A DNA stretch of 53,253 nt. Source: Flavobacteriaceae bacterium. Lineage in GTDB: Bacteria > Bacteroidota > Bacteroidia > Flavobacteriales > Flavobacteriaceae. The stretch is taken from the NCBI GenBank assembly GCA_002697255.1, contig NZUH01000024.1, positions 3,417 through 56,669 of the forward strand, in the 5' to 3' direction. Position 1 is the stretch's first letter. Every line of letters begins with the position of its first letter. A model generated the notes under the pieces. It did no database searches and was not told the DNA's origin. It saw nothing but the letters and a program-made list of their open reading frames with translations. This document shows positions 1-8,673 of the stretch, piece after piece. The translations under genes were made by a program, and so were the position numbers.

Positions 1-1790
1 TTTTGATTATCATCACCAGAAAGAATCGCAATTTTTTTATTTTTAATTAGTTTCACTGAATCAGAGCCTAAATCTGGTCCAGAAATAGAAATTCCAGAAT
101 AAATTGAGGATAACTTAATATTAAAATTTTTAGCTTCCTTAAACAAAATATCCTCAAAATCTTCAATGATTTGATCTCCTTTATAAATTATCATTGATCC
201 TTTTGATAGAAATAATTCTCCTGTTTGGATATCTTTTTTATTATATCTGACTTTTATATTGTTGATGAGTAATGAAGATAAAAATTTAGCATCGTCAATT
301 TCATTCCATACGGATGCATAAGCAATTGCATTCTTGTCAATTGAATTGACTTTGGCATTTATTTTATAATCGAATTTTTCAACTTCCTTCTCAGTTAAAT
401 ATGCATTTAATCCATATACATAGGGTAAGCTCCAAGCGGTAATGTCATATGTAACAGAATCACTAAGCTTTGTGGTCCTTTCAAATAGTACATCAACAAG
501 TTTTCTTCTTGATTGAGAAGTTGGAACTACGATATCTGTTTGTTTAGTTGTGTAGGAAACAGATTTATTTTCATTATAACTAAATGCATTAATTTTTTGT
601 TTTTTAGTGGAAAAGAAATCAATTTTATGTTTTTTTAGGAATTTTCCAAGTTTTTCAATCTTATCATTATCTCCACTTAAAATATAATTTCTCGCTTTTT
701 TATCATTATATCTAAAAAATTTAACAAACTCATTATTGAGTTTTTTTGCATTCAAGGATGAGGTTTCCACTGTAGAAATTCCAGATATTGTGTGATGTTC
801 AATCCTATCTACAAGTGTTAAATTCTTGCCTTCAGAATTTATTATACCCAGTCCTGCAATTCCTCCACCAGCTTGTTCATAAGTCATCCCGATAGCTCCC
901 AAATATGTCGGGTAGGTATCACCATAGCTAGGATATAATAAATCAAAAAATTCTTTTGTAAAATATAGCCAACCATTTTTGTCAAAATACTTAGCATTAT
1001 TATTACCTATCATTGCTTGAAAATCTCTTTGCCATCCAGTTATAACTTCGTGATATGGTTCAGCTGCAGGGGCAAAATAATAAGGTTCGTCTATACCTTG
1101 TTCATGAAAATCAACATGAACATGTGGTAACCATTTTTGATACTCTTTTAATCTAAGTTCAGATTCTATTTGGGTTAACCATGCCCAATCCCTGTTAAGG
1201 TCAAATAAATAGTGGTTTGCTCGTCCGCCAGGCCATGGCTCTCTATGTTCTCTTGAAATCTTATTTGTTGTATACGGAATAGTTCTCATTTGGTTATACC
1301 AATTTGCATACCTATCTCTTCCATCTGGGTTTAGACATGGGTCTATAATTACAATTGTATTTTCTAATAAATCATAATTTTTGGTAAGTAAATTAAATAA
1401 GGTTTGCATTGATGCTTCTATAGAAGAAGATTCGTTTCCATGAACATTGTAGCTGAGCCATACAATTGCTTTGTCGTTTAATTTAGATGGTTTTTCTTCA
1501 AGTACTTCTAAATTTGCTAATCTTATTTTTTCTATTTCATTAATATTTTTTTTTGAGGATAAAACAGCATACATTAAGGGTCTTCTTTCATAAGTTTCAC
1601 CATAATATTTTAATATTACATTTTCATCCATTTTTTCTGAAACATATTCAAAATAATCAACAACTTGATTATGCCTTGAAAATTCTGTTCCAATTTCATA
1701 TCCTAAAAACTCACTTGGAGATTTTAAGTTTTGAGCAATTGAAATAAATGATATCAGATAAATTGCAAAAAAGTGTAATAATAGTCTCAT
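1..1790 (-). CDS. M14 family zinc metallopeptidase (5' part, cut by window edge)
   Basis: The reading frame runs without a stop from an ATG at 1788-1790 to the window edge, giving 596 codons of a longer protein. The first 20 residues form a signal peptide ending near SIAQ, so the enzyme is exported. The M14 zinc site is visible: a HGNE (HxxE) motif near residue 115, NPDGRDR and DLNRDW substrate-site motifs after it, a later His in HVHVDFHEQG, and a candidate catalytic Glu in TYEQAGGG. The region after about residue 350 resembles the non-catalytic C-terminal part of large Bacteroidota M14 proteins. It should cleave C-terminal residues from peptides or cell-wall peptides; the substrate is unknown. 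It is divergent from bshC across 92 bases. The C-terminus, and any secretion tail, lies outside the window. Confidence 0.88.
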   Translation of the reverse strand, partial: MRLLLHFFAIYLISFISIAQNLKSPSEFLGYEIGTEFSRHNQVVDYFEYVSEKMDENVILKYYGETYERRPLMYAVLSSKKNINEIEKIRLANLEVLEEKPSKLNDKAIVWLSYNVHGNESSSIEASMQTLFNLLTKNYDLLENTIVIIDPCLNPDGRDRYANWYNQMRTIPYTTNKISREHREPWPGGRANHYLFDLNRDWAWLTQIESELRLKEYQKWLPHVHVDFHEQGIDEPYYFAPAAEPYHEVITGWQRDFQAMIGNNNAKYFDKNGWLYFTKEFFDLLYPSYGDTYPTYLGAIGMTYEQAGGGIAGLGIINSEGKNLTLVDRIEHHTISGISTVETSSLNAKKLNNEFVKFFRYNDKKARNYILSGDNDKIEKLGKFLKKHKIDFFSTKKQKINAFSYNENKSVSYTTKQTDIVVPTSQSRRKLVDVLFERTTKLSDSVTYDITAWSLPYVYGLNAYLTEKEVEKFDYKINAKVNSIDKNAIAYASVWNEIDDAKFLSSLLINNIKVRYNKKDIQTGELFLSKGSMIIYKGDQIIEDFEDILFKEAKNFNIKLSSIYSGISISGPDLGSDSVKLIKNKKIAILSGDDNQ

Positions 1791-1815
1791 AATAATTTAA
1801 TTAACGTCAAGTAAG

Positions 1816-1823
1816 CAAATATA
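1816..1823 (-). promoter_or_regulatory. Bacteroidota-type -7 box for the M14 peptidase
   Basis: Read on the minus strand this is TATATTTG, a perfect match to the Bacteroidota -7 consensus TAnnTTTG. It lies 25 bases before the ATG at 1790, which implies a leader of roughly 20 bases. No clear TTG/TTTG -33 element was found at the expected distance, so this rests on one box in AT-rich DNA. Confidence 0.45.
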
Positions 1824-1848
1824 GAAATAAAACTAATTATATAATCTA

Positions 1849-1876
1849 TTTGTATTTTAGCAGTTATGTATATTTG
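1849..1876 (+). promoter_or_regulatory. Promoter of bshC, TTTG-N16-TATATTTG
   Basis: TTTG at 1849-1852 and TATATTTG at 1869-1876 match the -33 and -7 consensus, with a slightly short 16-base spacer. The box ends only six bases before the ATG at 1883, so the start point of transcription would fall at or within a few bases of the start codon. Confidence 0.5.
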
Positions 1877-1882
1877 CTTTAT

Positions 1883-3478
1883 ATGACTTGGAAGAGTATT
1901 GAATATAATAAGACTAAATTATTTAGTAAGTTATTTTTAGATTACATATCAAAAAAAACTCATTTTTCTGATTTGATTTCTGATTTTCCGTCTATTGATA
2001 ATTTCAAAAATCAAATCAAATTAAAATCTGATAATTATGATAATTCTCAAAGAAAAGAATTAGTTAGAGTTATAAAACATCAATACAAAGGAATTAACTT
2101 AAAAAATGTTCAAATAAATAATATTGACAGCTTGTTGAAGGATAACACCTTTACTATAACGACAGGTCATCAGTTAAATCTTTTAACAGGTCCTTTATAT
2201 TTTATTTATAAAATTATTTCCGTAATTAATTTATCGGAGTCTTTAAATAAAAAATATAAAAAATATAATTTTGTTCCTATTTATTGGATGGCTTCGGAAG
2301 ACCATGATTTCAAGGAAATTAATAACTTTTCGGTTCAAGGAAAAAAATTTGAATGGGATTCAGATCAAACCGGTATGGTTGGAGATTTTAAATTAAATAA
2401 TTTCAAAAATATTTTGGAGGATTTCGAGAATCACATGATAAATTCTGCTTATGGTAAAGAATTATGTACAATGGTTAAAAAAGCTTATTCGAGCTCAAAT
2501 AATCTTGCTGATGCAACAAGGATCTTTGTAAATAAAATATTTCAGGAGTTTGGATTAATTATAATTGACGCTAATAATTCTAAATTAAAGCATTTATTTA
2601 AGAAAATAATTATTAGCGAAGTCAAAAATAATATTATTAAAAATTATTCAAAAGAATCAATAAAAAAATTAAAAGATTTGAATTATAAAATTCAAGCCTC
2701 ACCAAGAGATATAAATCTTTTTTATATTAAAGAAAATAAGAGGGAGAGATTAATAAATAAAGGTGATTTGTACACAACTGAAAATAATCTAAAATTTTGG
2801 ACATCTGAACAAATTATTAAAGAAATCAACGAATTTCCAGAAAATTTTTCCCCAAATGTTCTTTTGAGGCCTTTATATCAAGAACATATATTGCCAAATT
2901 TATGCTATATAGGAGGTCCAGCTGAAATTTCTTATTGGTTAGAGTTAAAGAAAGTTTTTGAAAAACAAAAGCTGATTTTTCCTCTTTTACTATTTAGATG
3001 TTCTGCACTAATAATAAGTAAAAAAACAAGAAGTAAACTTGAAAAATATGATATTAAAATTGAAGATATTTTTTTGAGCAATCAAAATTTAAAAAATAAA
3101 CTAACAAAAAAATTTTCAAAACATAAATTAAATTTTTCTGATTTAAAACATCAATTGAATCAACAGTTTTCAAAATTAAGGGAGATTTCTAAAAAGACCG
3201 ATAAATCCTTTGTTGGAGCGTTAAATGCTCAGGAAAAAAAACAATTTAACGGCTTAGAAAAGCTAAAAAAAAGATTGCTTAAGTCTGAACAAATAATACA
3301 TGACAATAAAATATCTAAAATACTTAATTTGGTTAATGAAATATTTCCTGATGGCAATCTGCAAGAAAGAAATATAAACTTTTCAAATTTTTATAAAAAC
3401 GAAGGCAAAGATTTAATCATTAGAATTAAAAATAATCTAAATCCAATGGATCATAAATTTACTTTAATTGAAATTTAG
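1883..3478 (+). CDS. bshC: Bacillithiol biosynthesis cysteine-adding enzyme BshC
   Basis: This 531-residue cytoplasmic protein has the usual BshC length. BshC is the last enzyme of bacillithiol synthesis and is thought to add cysteine to glucosaminyl-malate. Family signatures visible are TGHQLNLLTGPLYF near residue 94, YWMASEDHDF near 139, a C-rich substrate pocket region LYQEHILPNLCYIGGP, and a Lys-rich helical segment between about 390 and 470 that looks like the coiled coil. A TTG at 1850 gives a longer frame, but that would place the start inside the promoter; the ATG at 1883 gives the family's normal N-terminus (MTWKSIEYNKT). It is the first gene of a rightward run; guaA follows after 53 bases with its own possible promoter. 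bshA and bshB are not in this window. Confidence 0.93.
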   Translation: MTWKSIEYNKTKLFSKLFLDYISKKTHFSDLISDFPSIDNFKNQIKLKSDNYDNSQRKELVRVIKHQYKGINLKNVQINNIDSLLKDNTFTITTGHQLNLLTGPLYFIYKIISVINLSESLNKKYKKYNFVPIYWMASEDHDFKEINNFSVQGKKFEWDSDQTGMVGDFKLNNFKNILEDFENHMINSAYGKELCTMVKKAYSSSNNLADATRIFVNKIFQEFGLIIIDANNSKLKHLFKKIIISEVKNNIIKNYSKESIKKLKDLNYKIQASPRDINLFYIKENKRERLINKGDLYTTENNLKFWTSEQIIKEINEFPENFSPNVLLRPLYQEHILPNLCYIGGPAEISYWLELKKVFEKQKLIFPLLLFRCSALIISKKTRSKLEKYDIKIEDIFLSNQNLKNKLTKKFSKHKLNFSDLKHQLNQQFSKLREISKKTDKSFVGALNAQEKKQFNGLEKLKKRLLKSEQIIHDNKISKILNLVNEIFPDGNLQERNINFSNFYKNEGKDLIIRIKNNLNPMDHKFTLIEI

Positions 3479-3520
3479 TAATTATATAATTCTATTTTTT
3501 TTATTTAAGAAATCAATTTC

Positions 3521-3528
3521 TATTTTTA
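3521..3528 (+). promoter_or_regulatory. Possible -7 box for guaA
   Basis: TATTTTTA matches TAnnTTTG except for the last base. Only three bases separate it from the guaA ATG at 3532, so use of this box would give a leaderless message. No -33 TTG is apparent; guaA could instead be read from bshC. Confidence 0.3.
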
Positions 3529-3531
3529 CAC

Positions 3532-5061
3532 ATGCAAAATAGCGTACTTATACTTGATTTTGGTTCTCAATATACTCAGCTAATTGCTCGAAGGGTTAGA
3601 GAATTAAATGTTTATTGTGAAATTTATCCTTTTAATAAAATTCCAAAAGATTTATCACTTTATGGTGCGTTAATTCTTTCGGGTAGTCCTCATTCTGTTA
3701 GAGAAAAAAATTCCCCGAGAATTGATTTAAATAACTTGCTAAGTCTTTTCCCAACTCTAGCTATTTGTTATGGCGCTCAACTAATAGCTCAAGAATTAGG
3801 AGGTAGAGTTGATGAGTCTAATATCAGGGAATATGGTCGTGCAAGTTTAACCATTGTAAATAAAAATAATCTTTTATTTGGTGGAATTGCAGACAATACT
3901 CAGGTATGGATGAGTCATAGTGATACAATAAAAGAATTACCTAAAGATTCTATACTTTTAGCTAGTACAAATGATGTAGATAATGTTGCATATAGTATAA
4001 ATAATAGAACTTTTTGTTTACAGTTTCACCCTGAAGTTTACCATACAAAAAAGGGATTAAATATTCTACAAAATTTTTTAATAAAAATATGTAATTTAGA
4101 TCAGTCCTGGACTCCAGATTCATTTGTCAAAAAAACTATTGAGGATTTAAGATCTAAAATTGGTAAGGATAAGGTTATTTTAGGTTTATCAGGTGGTGTG
4201 GATTCTTCCGTAGCTGCTATCCTTTTGCACAAAGCTATTGGGAATAATTTGCATTGCATCTTTGTTAATAATGGTTTACTTAGAAAAAATGAGTATAATA
4301 ACGTCTTAGAACAGTACAATGAGATGAATCTTAACATTAAAGGTGTAGATTATTCACAAAAATTTTATAAAGAACTTAGAGGTGTATTTGACCCTGAAAT
4401 GAAAAGAAAAATAATTGGCAGATTATTTATAGAATCTTTTGATAATGAATCTAATAAAATTAAAAATGTAAAATGGTTAGCTCAGGGTACAATCTATCCA
4501 GATGTAATTGAAAGCATTTCTGCAACTGGAGGCCCTTCAGCTACAATTAAAAGTCATCATAATGTTGGTGGACTTCCTGATTTTATGAAATTACAAGTTA
4601 TTGAGCCGTTAAAATTATTATTTAAGGACGAGGTTAGAAGAGTTGGCGCCTCCTTAAATATAGATAAAAATATTTTGGCTAGACATCCTTTTCCAGGCCC
4701 CGGATTAGCCATAAGAATATTAGGAGAAATTGAAGAGAATAGTGTAAAAATGTTACAAGAAGTTGACGATATTTTTATTAACGGCTTAAAAGATGAGGGC
4801 TTATATGATGAAGTATGGCAAGCTGGAGCTATTTTGTTGCCTGTAAAAAGTGTTGGTGTTATGGGAGATGAAAGAACATATGAGAAATGTATTGCATTAA
4901 GAGCTGTTGAAAGTACTGATGGTATGACTGCTGACTGGGTTAATTTACCATATAAATTCTTACAAGATATTTCAAATAAAATCATAAATAGAGTAAAAGG
5001 TGTTAATAGAGTAGTTTATGATATAAGTTCTAAACCTCCTGCAACAATTGAATGGGAATAA
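3532..5061 (+). CDS. guaA: GMP synthase (glutamine-hydrolysing)
   Basis: This 509-residue enzyme makes GMP from XMP, ATP and glutamine. The N-terminal class I amidotransferase domain has its nucleophile Cys79 in ICYGAQ and the His166/Glu168 pair in QFHPEVY. The ATP-pyrophosphatase domain begins near 205 and carries the P-loop SGGVDSS at 220-226. The C-terminal dimerisation domain ends in the conserved PPATIEWE. All catalytic residues are present and the length is normal. It belongs with pyrG, purA, ndk, udk and purL in the nucleotide theme of this window. Minus-strand open frames across this gene are shadows of its codon use. Confidence 0.98.
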   Translation: MQNSVLILDFGSQYTQLIARRVRELNVYCEIYPFNKIPKDLSLYGALILSGSPHSVREKNSPRIDLNNLLSLFPTLAICYGAQLIAQELGGRVDESNIREYGRASLTIVNKNNLLFGGIADNTQVWMSHSDTIKELPKDSILLASTNDVDNVAYSINNRTFCLQFHPEVYHTKKGLNILQNFLIKICNLDQSWTPDSFVKKTIEDLRSKIGKDKVILGLSGGVDSSVAAILLHKAIGNNLHCIFVNNGLLRKNEYNNVLEQYNEMNLNIKGVDYSQKFYKELRGVFDPEMKRKIIGRLFIESFDNESNKIKNVKWLAQGTIYPDVIESISATGGPSATIKSHHNVGGLPDFMKLQVIEPLKLLFKDEVRRVGASLNIDKNILARHPFPGPGLAIRILGEIEENSVKMLQEVDDIFINGLKDEGLYDEVWQAGAILLPVKSVGVMGDERTYEKCIALRAVESTDGMTADWVNLPYKFLQDISNKIINRVKGVNRVVYDISSKPPATIEWE

Positions 5062-5072
5062 AATTTAAAATT

Positions 5073-6992
5073 ATGTCAAAAATTACACATTATTTAATTT
5101 TTTTAATTTTTACATTAAATATAGCTTCACAGGAACTTACTGTAATGTTAATTGATAATGAAATTTCTGTAAAAGATTTTATCATTGAAAATAATATTCA
5201 TCCTGACGACTTTTTTATAATTAACCCTCGTTTTACAAATGATAGGTTCAACTACATTATTTCTGACTTAGATAAAATAATTTTAGTTGATGATGAGATC
5301 AACATGATTAATAATATTGATTTTTCAAAAAATGAAATTGAATTTATTTCACATAAAATCAGAAAAAATGAAAGTCTATTTGATATTTCAAGAATTTATG
5401 GGATAAGCGAAGAATCAGTTTTATTATTTAACAGTAAAGTTGAAATAAAAAAAAATAATCTTCTTAGGATTCCTAAAAACTTGAATCTGGAAGGAAGAAG
5501 TAATAGCATTTTTAAAAAATATATAATTAAAATAGACGAACGTATTTGGGATATAGCTTTTAAATACAATATCAATATAAACTTTTTAAAAAAAATCAAC
5601 CCTGAGATTAACAATTATTTAAGTGCAGGTCAGAAAATTGCTGTTCCAAATATATCAAAAGATAAATTGAATTTATATTTTGATGATAATGTCAAAAAGT
5701 TTAAAATTTTAAAGGATATAAGTATTTCAGAATTAGAAAATAATTTCCAGATTAATGATAGTTCAATATTTATTTTAAATTTAGATTTAAAAAGTCAAGA
5801 ATTAAAATACGGAGACATAATTTTTGCTCCTAAAAATATAAAATCTAATAGCTACATCATCAAAGTAGAAGACAATAAATTCTCTTTGACTAATGACATC
5901 AATAATTTTGATGAAAAAAAAATTGCATTAATTCTTCCGTTCAGAACAAATAATTTTAATTCTGAAAATTCTGAAATTTATAAATCTATTATAAAAAACG
6001 ACAAATTATTAAATATATCTCTTGACTTTTTGTTTGGTGTTGAGATGGCGTTAGATTCATTTTCAAATTTAGGAGTTAATTTAAAAATGGATGTTTTTGA
6101 TAGTCATAATGATATAAATCAAATAGACGATATTGTTTCAAATAATAAATTTGAAAGTTATGATTTTGTTATTGGCCCAGTTTCTGAAAAGCTATTTGAT
6201 TATTTTGTTAAATTAACTGAAGATATAAAAATACCTGTAATAAGACCTCTGTCAAAAAAATTAAATAAAAATAATAGAATAATTAATACAATTCCTGATG
6301 ATTCAATTTTTTATAACAGAATTATTTCTTTTGTTAAGAATGATAATTCACCATCTTCTAAATTTATAATTTCAGATTTGAATAGTGTGGATATTAGTAA
6401 TAGTATTAAAAAATCTTTTCCAAGTGCAATACAGATTTATTCCAAACTCGATAAAAATGGTGACGATTCTAAATCAATTTCTTATGAGGATTTAAAATTT
6501 AAAATTAAAGAAGGGAAGAATTATATTTTTTTAGAATCAAAAGAACAGTCATTTATATCTAATGTTTCAAGCCTTTTAAATTCTTTAATCTCTGATAAAC
6601 GTGAAATAATCTTAGTTACAACTGATAAAAATAGTTCATTTGAAGGGATAAATATTTCTAATATTCATTTTTCAAATTTAAAATTTCACTATCCTTCAAC
6701 TAACAGATCATATTCTGATTTTGATGATAGTCATTTTGTGCAAAAATTTATTTCAAAATATAATTATTTTCCTAATAAATATTCTTTTAGAGGGTTTGAT
6801 TTAGTTTATGACCTATTGCTTAGAATTAGTAATGGTGAAATAAATAACAAAAATATTTTAGGTGTTGAGAATTTAAATTTTGAAAACAAATTTAAGTATA
6901 TAAGGAGTGATTCCGGTTCATTTGATAATATTGGTATGTTTTTAATGAAATATGAGGACATGAATATTAAAGAAGTTGTTCAGGATTATTAA
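5073..6992 (+). CDS. LysM-repeat protein with periplasmic-binding-like C-terminal domain
   Basis: An in-frame ATG at 5052 overlaps the end of guaA, but the ATG at 5073 puts a clean signal peptide (MSKITHYLIFLIFTLNIASQ) at the N-terminus, so I chose it, giving 639 residues. Two LysM-like repeats follow, at about 90-140 (HKIRKNESLFDISRIYG) and 150-195 (YIIKIDERIWDIAFKYN), with a weaker one before and after. From about residue 295 (KIALILPFR) the sequence resembles type I periplasmic binding proteins, as in branched-chain amino-acid receptors. The likely role is a periplasmic or outer-membrane-facing protein that binds peptidoglycan and perhaps a ligand. The ligand is unknown. It sits 11 bases after guaA and is probably co-transcribed. 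Confidence 0.8.
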   Translation: MSKITHYLIFLIFTLNIASQELTVMLIDNEISVKDFIIENNIHPDDFFIINPRFTNDRFNYIISDLDKIILVDDEINMINNIDFSKNEIEFISHKIRKNESLFDISRIYGISEESVLLFNSKVEIKKNNLLRIPKNLNLEGRSNSIFKKYIIKIDERIWDIAFKYNININFLKKINPEINNYLSAGQKIAVPNISKDKLNLYFDDNVKKFKILKDISISELENNFQINDSSIFILNLDLKSQELKYGDIIFAPKNIKSNSYIIKVEDNKFSLTNDINNFDEKKIALILPFRTNNFNSENSEIYKSIIKNDKLLNISLDFLFGVEMALDSFSNLGVNLKMDVFDSHNDINQIDDIVSNNKFESYDFVIGPVSEKLFDYFVKLTEDIKIPVIRPLSKKLNKNNRIINTIPDDSIFYNRIISFVKNDNSPSSKFIISDLNSVDISNSIKKSFPSAIQIYSKLDKNGDDSKSISYEDLKFKIKEGKNYIFLESKEQSFISNVSSLLNSLISDKREIILVTTDKNSSFEGINISNIHFSNLKFHYPSTNRSYSDFDDSHFVQKFISKYNYFPNKYSFRGFDLVYDLLLRISNGEINNKNILGVENLNFENKFKYIRSDSGSFDNIGMFLMKYEDMNIKEVVQDY

Positions 6993-7032
6993 AATCAATC
7001 ATAATTTCTGTCTTTAGTCTTTATTAATTCAT

Positions 7033-7040
7033 TAAATTTG
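7033..7040 (+). promoter_or_regulatory. Bacteroidota-type -7 box for pyrG
   Basis: TAAATTTG is a perfect TAnnTTTG match, 19 bases before the pyrG ATG at 7060, giving a leader of about 13 bases. No convincing -33 TTG was seen. It supports the ATG at 7060 over the TTG at 7042, which would begin right at the box. Confidence 0.45.
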
Positions 7041-7059
7041 TTTGCGTTTAAAGCGCGTT

Positions 7060-8670
7060 ATGTCTTCACAGGTTAAATATATTTTTGTTACAGGCGGTGT
7101 AAGCTCTTCACTAGGAAAGGGTATAATAGCTGCATCACTAGCTAAGTTGTTACAAGCTCAGGGATATAAAACAACAATACAGAAGTTGGATCCTTATATA
7201 AATGTTGATCCTGGAACTTTAAATCCATATGAGCATGGCGAATGTTATGTTACTAATGATGGAGCCGAAACTGACCTTGATTTAGGTCACTATGAGAGAT
7301 TTTTAAATGTGCCAACTTCACAGGCAAATAATATTACTACTGGAAGAATATATCAAAGTGTTATAAGTAAAGAAAGGAAGGGAGAATATTTAGGTAAGAC
7401 AGTTCAAGTTATCCCCCATATTACTGATGAAATTAAACAAAACATTAAATTTCTTTCAGAGCAAAATAAATACGATATAATAATTACTGAGATCGGAGGT
7501 ACTGTTGGGGATATAGAATCCTTGCCTTACATTGAAGCATTAAGACAATTGAGATGGGAGATGGGAGAGGAAAATCTGATTGTTATTCATCTAACTTTAA
7601 TTCCATATTTATCTGCAGCTAAAGAATTAAAAACTAAGCCAACCCAACATAGTGTAAAAACCTTGATGGAAAGTGGAGTACAAGCTGACATACTAGTTTG
7701 TAGAACTGAACATGAACTTAGACAAGGTATTAGAGAAAAACTAGCTAGATTTTGTAATGTAAATTCAGATTGTGTAATACAATCTCTTGATGTAAATACT
7801 ATATATGATGTTCCTAACTACATGTACAGAGAAGGGCTTGATAAAGTAGTGCTTAAAAAATTAAAACTTGAATATAGCGAACCAAACTTAAAATCATGGA
7901 ATCTTTTTTTAGAGAGATATAAAAACCCTAAGGGTTCTGTAAAAATAGGATTAATCGGAAAGTATATTGAACTACAAGATTCATACAAATCAATTTTAGA
8001 ATCCTTTATTCATGCTGGAGCAATTAATGAGGTGGGGGTAGAGGTTGTTCCAGTGCATTCTGAACACTTAAATTCAGGCAATGTTCATGAAAAGTTAAGA
8101 TTTTTTGATGGTGTTTTGGTAGCTCCTGGTTTTGGAGAACGTGGAGTTGAAGGAAAAATTGAAGCTATAAAATACGTAAGATTAAACAGAATTCCTTTTT
8201 TTGGTATTTGTTATGGAATGCAAATGGCAGTTATTGAATATTCAAGAAATGTATTAAATTTTTCAGATGCAAATTCAACTGAAGTTAACCCAAACACAAA
8301 ATATCCGGTTATAGATTTAATGGAAAATCAAAAGAATATAATAAATAAGGGAGGTACAATGAGATTAGGTACATGGGAATGTAGTCTTAAAGAAAATTCT
8401 CTTTGTCATAGTATTTATGAATCAAATAAAATTAATGAAAGACATAGGCATAGGTATGAGTTGAATAATAAATATCTAAGTAAGTTACAGGATAATGGTT
8501 TAATTGCTTCTGGAATTAATGATGAAACAAATTTAGTAGAGGTCGTTGAAATTAAAGATCATCCATGGTTTGTTGGAGTACAATATCATCCTGAGTACCA
8601 AAGCACTGTTTCATCACCTCATCCATTATTTGTATCTTTCATCAAAGCTGCTATAAAAAATAATATTTAA
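7060..8670 (+). CDS. pyrG: CTP synthase
   Basis: The enzyme (536 residues) converts UTP, ATP and glutamine to CTP. The N-terminal synthase domain opens with the family hallmark KYIFVTGGVSSSLGKG, and carries DPYINVDPGT and EHGECYVTNDG, which bind ATP and Mg. The C-terminal amidotransferase has Cys384 in GICYGMQ and His510/Glu512 in QYHPEY. Everything needed for catalysis is present. The start at 7060 (MSSQVKYIF) matches family length; an upstream TTG at 7042 adds six unlikely residues. yidC begins three bases after its stop. Confidence 0.98.
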   Translation: MSSQVKYIFVTGGVSSSLGKGIIAASLAKLLQAQGYKTTIQKLDPYINVDPGTLNPYEHGECYVTNDGAETDLDLGHYERFLNVPTSQANNITTGRIYQSVISKERKGEYLGKTVQVIPHITDEIKQNIKFLSEQNKYDIIITEIGGTVGDIESLPYIEALRQLRWEMGEENLIVIHLTLIPYLSAAKELKTKPTQHSVKTLMESGVQADILVCRTEHELRQGIREKLARFCNVNSDCVIQSLDVNTIYDVPNYMYREGLDKVVLKKLKLEYSEPNLKSWNLFLERYKNPKGSVKIGLIGKYIELQDSYKSILESFIHAGAINEVGVEVVPVHSEHLNSGNVHEKLRFFDGVLVAPGFGERGVEGKIEAIKYVRLNRIPFFGICYGMQMAVIEYSRNVLNFSDANSTEVNPNTKYPVIDLMENQKNIINKGGTMRLGTWECSLKENSLCHSIYESNKINERHRHRYELNNKYLSKLQDNGLIASGINDETNLVEVVEIKDHPWFVGVQYHPEYQSTVSSPHPLFVSFIKAAIKNNI

Positions 8671-8673
8671 AAT

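Noticed and set aside
4101-4985. Long minus-strand open frames of 78 and 142 codons inside guaA
   Set aside because: They lie opposite strongly conserved guaA codons, have no family pattern, and arise from AT-biased codon use. Similar shadow frames elsewhere (for example at 5396-5614, 22279-22497 and 45558-45812) were left out for the same reason.
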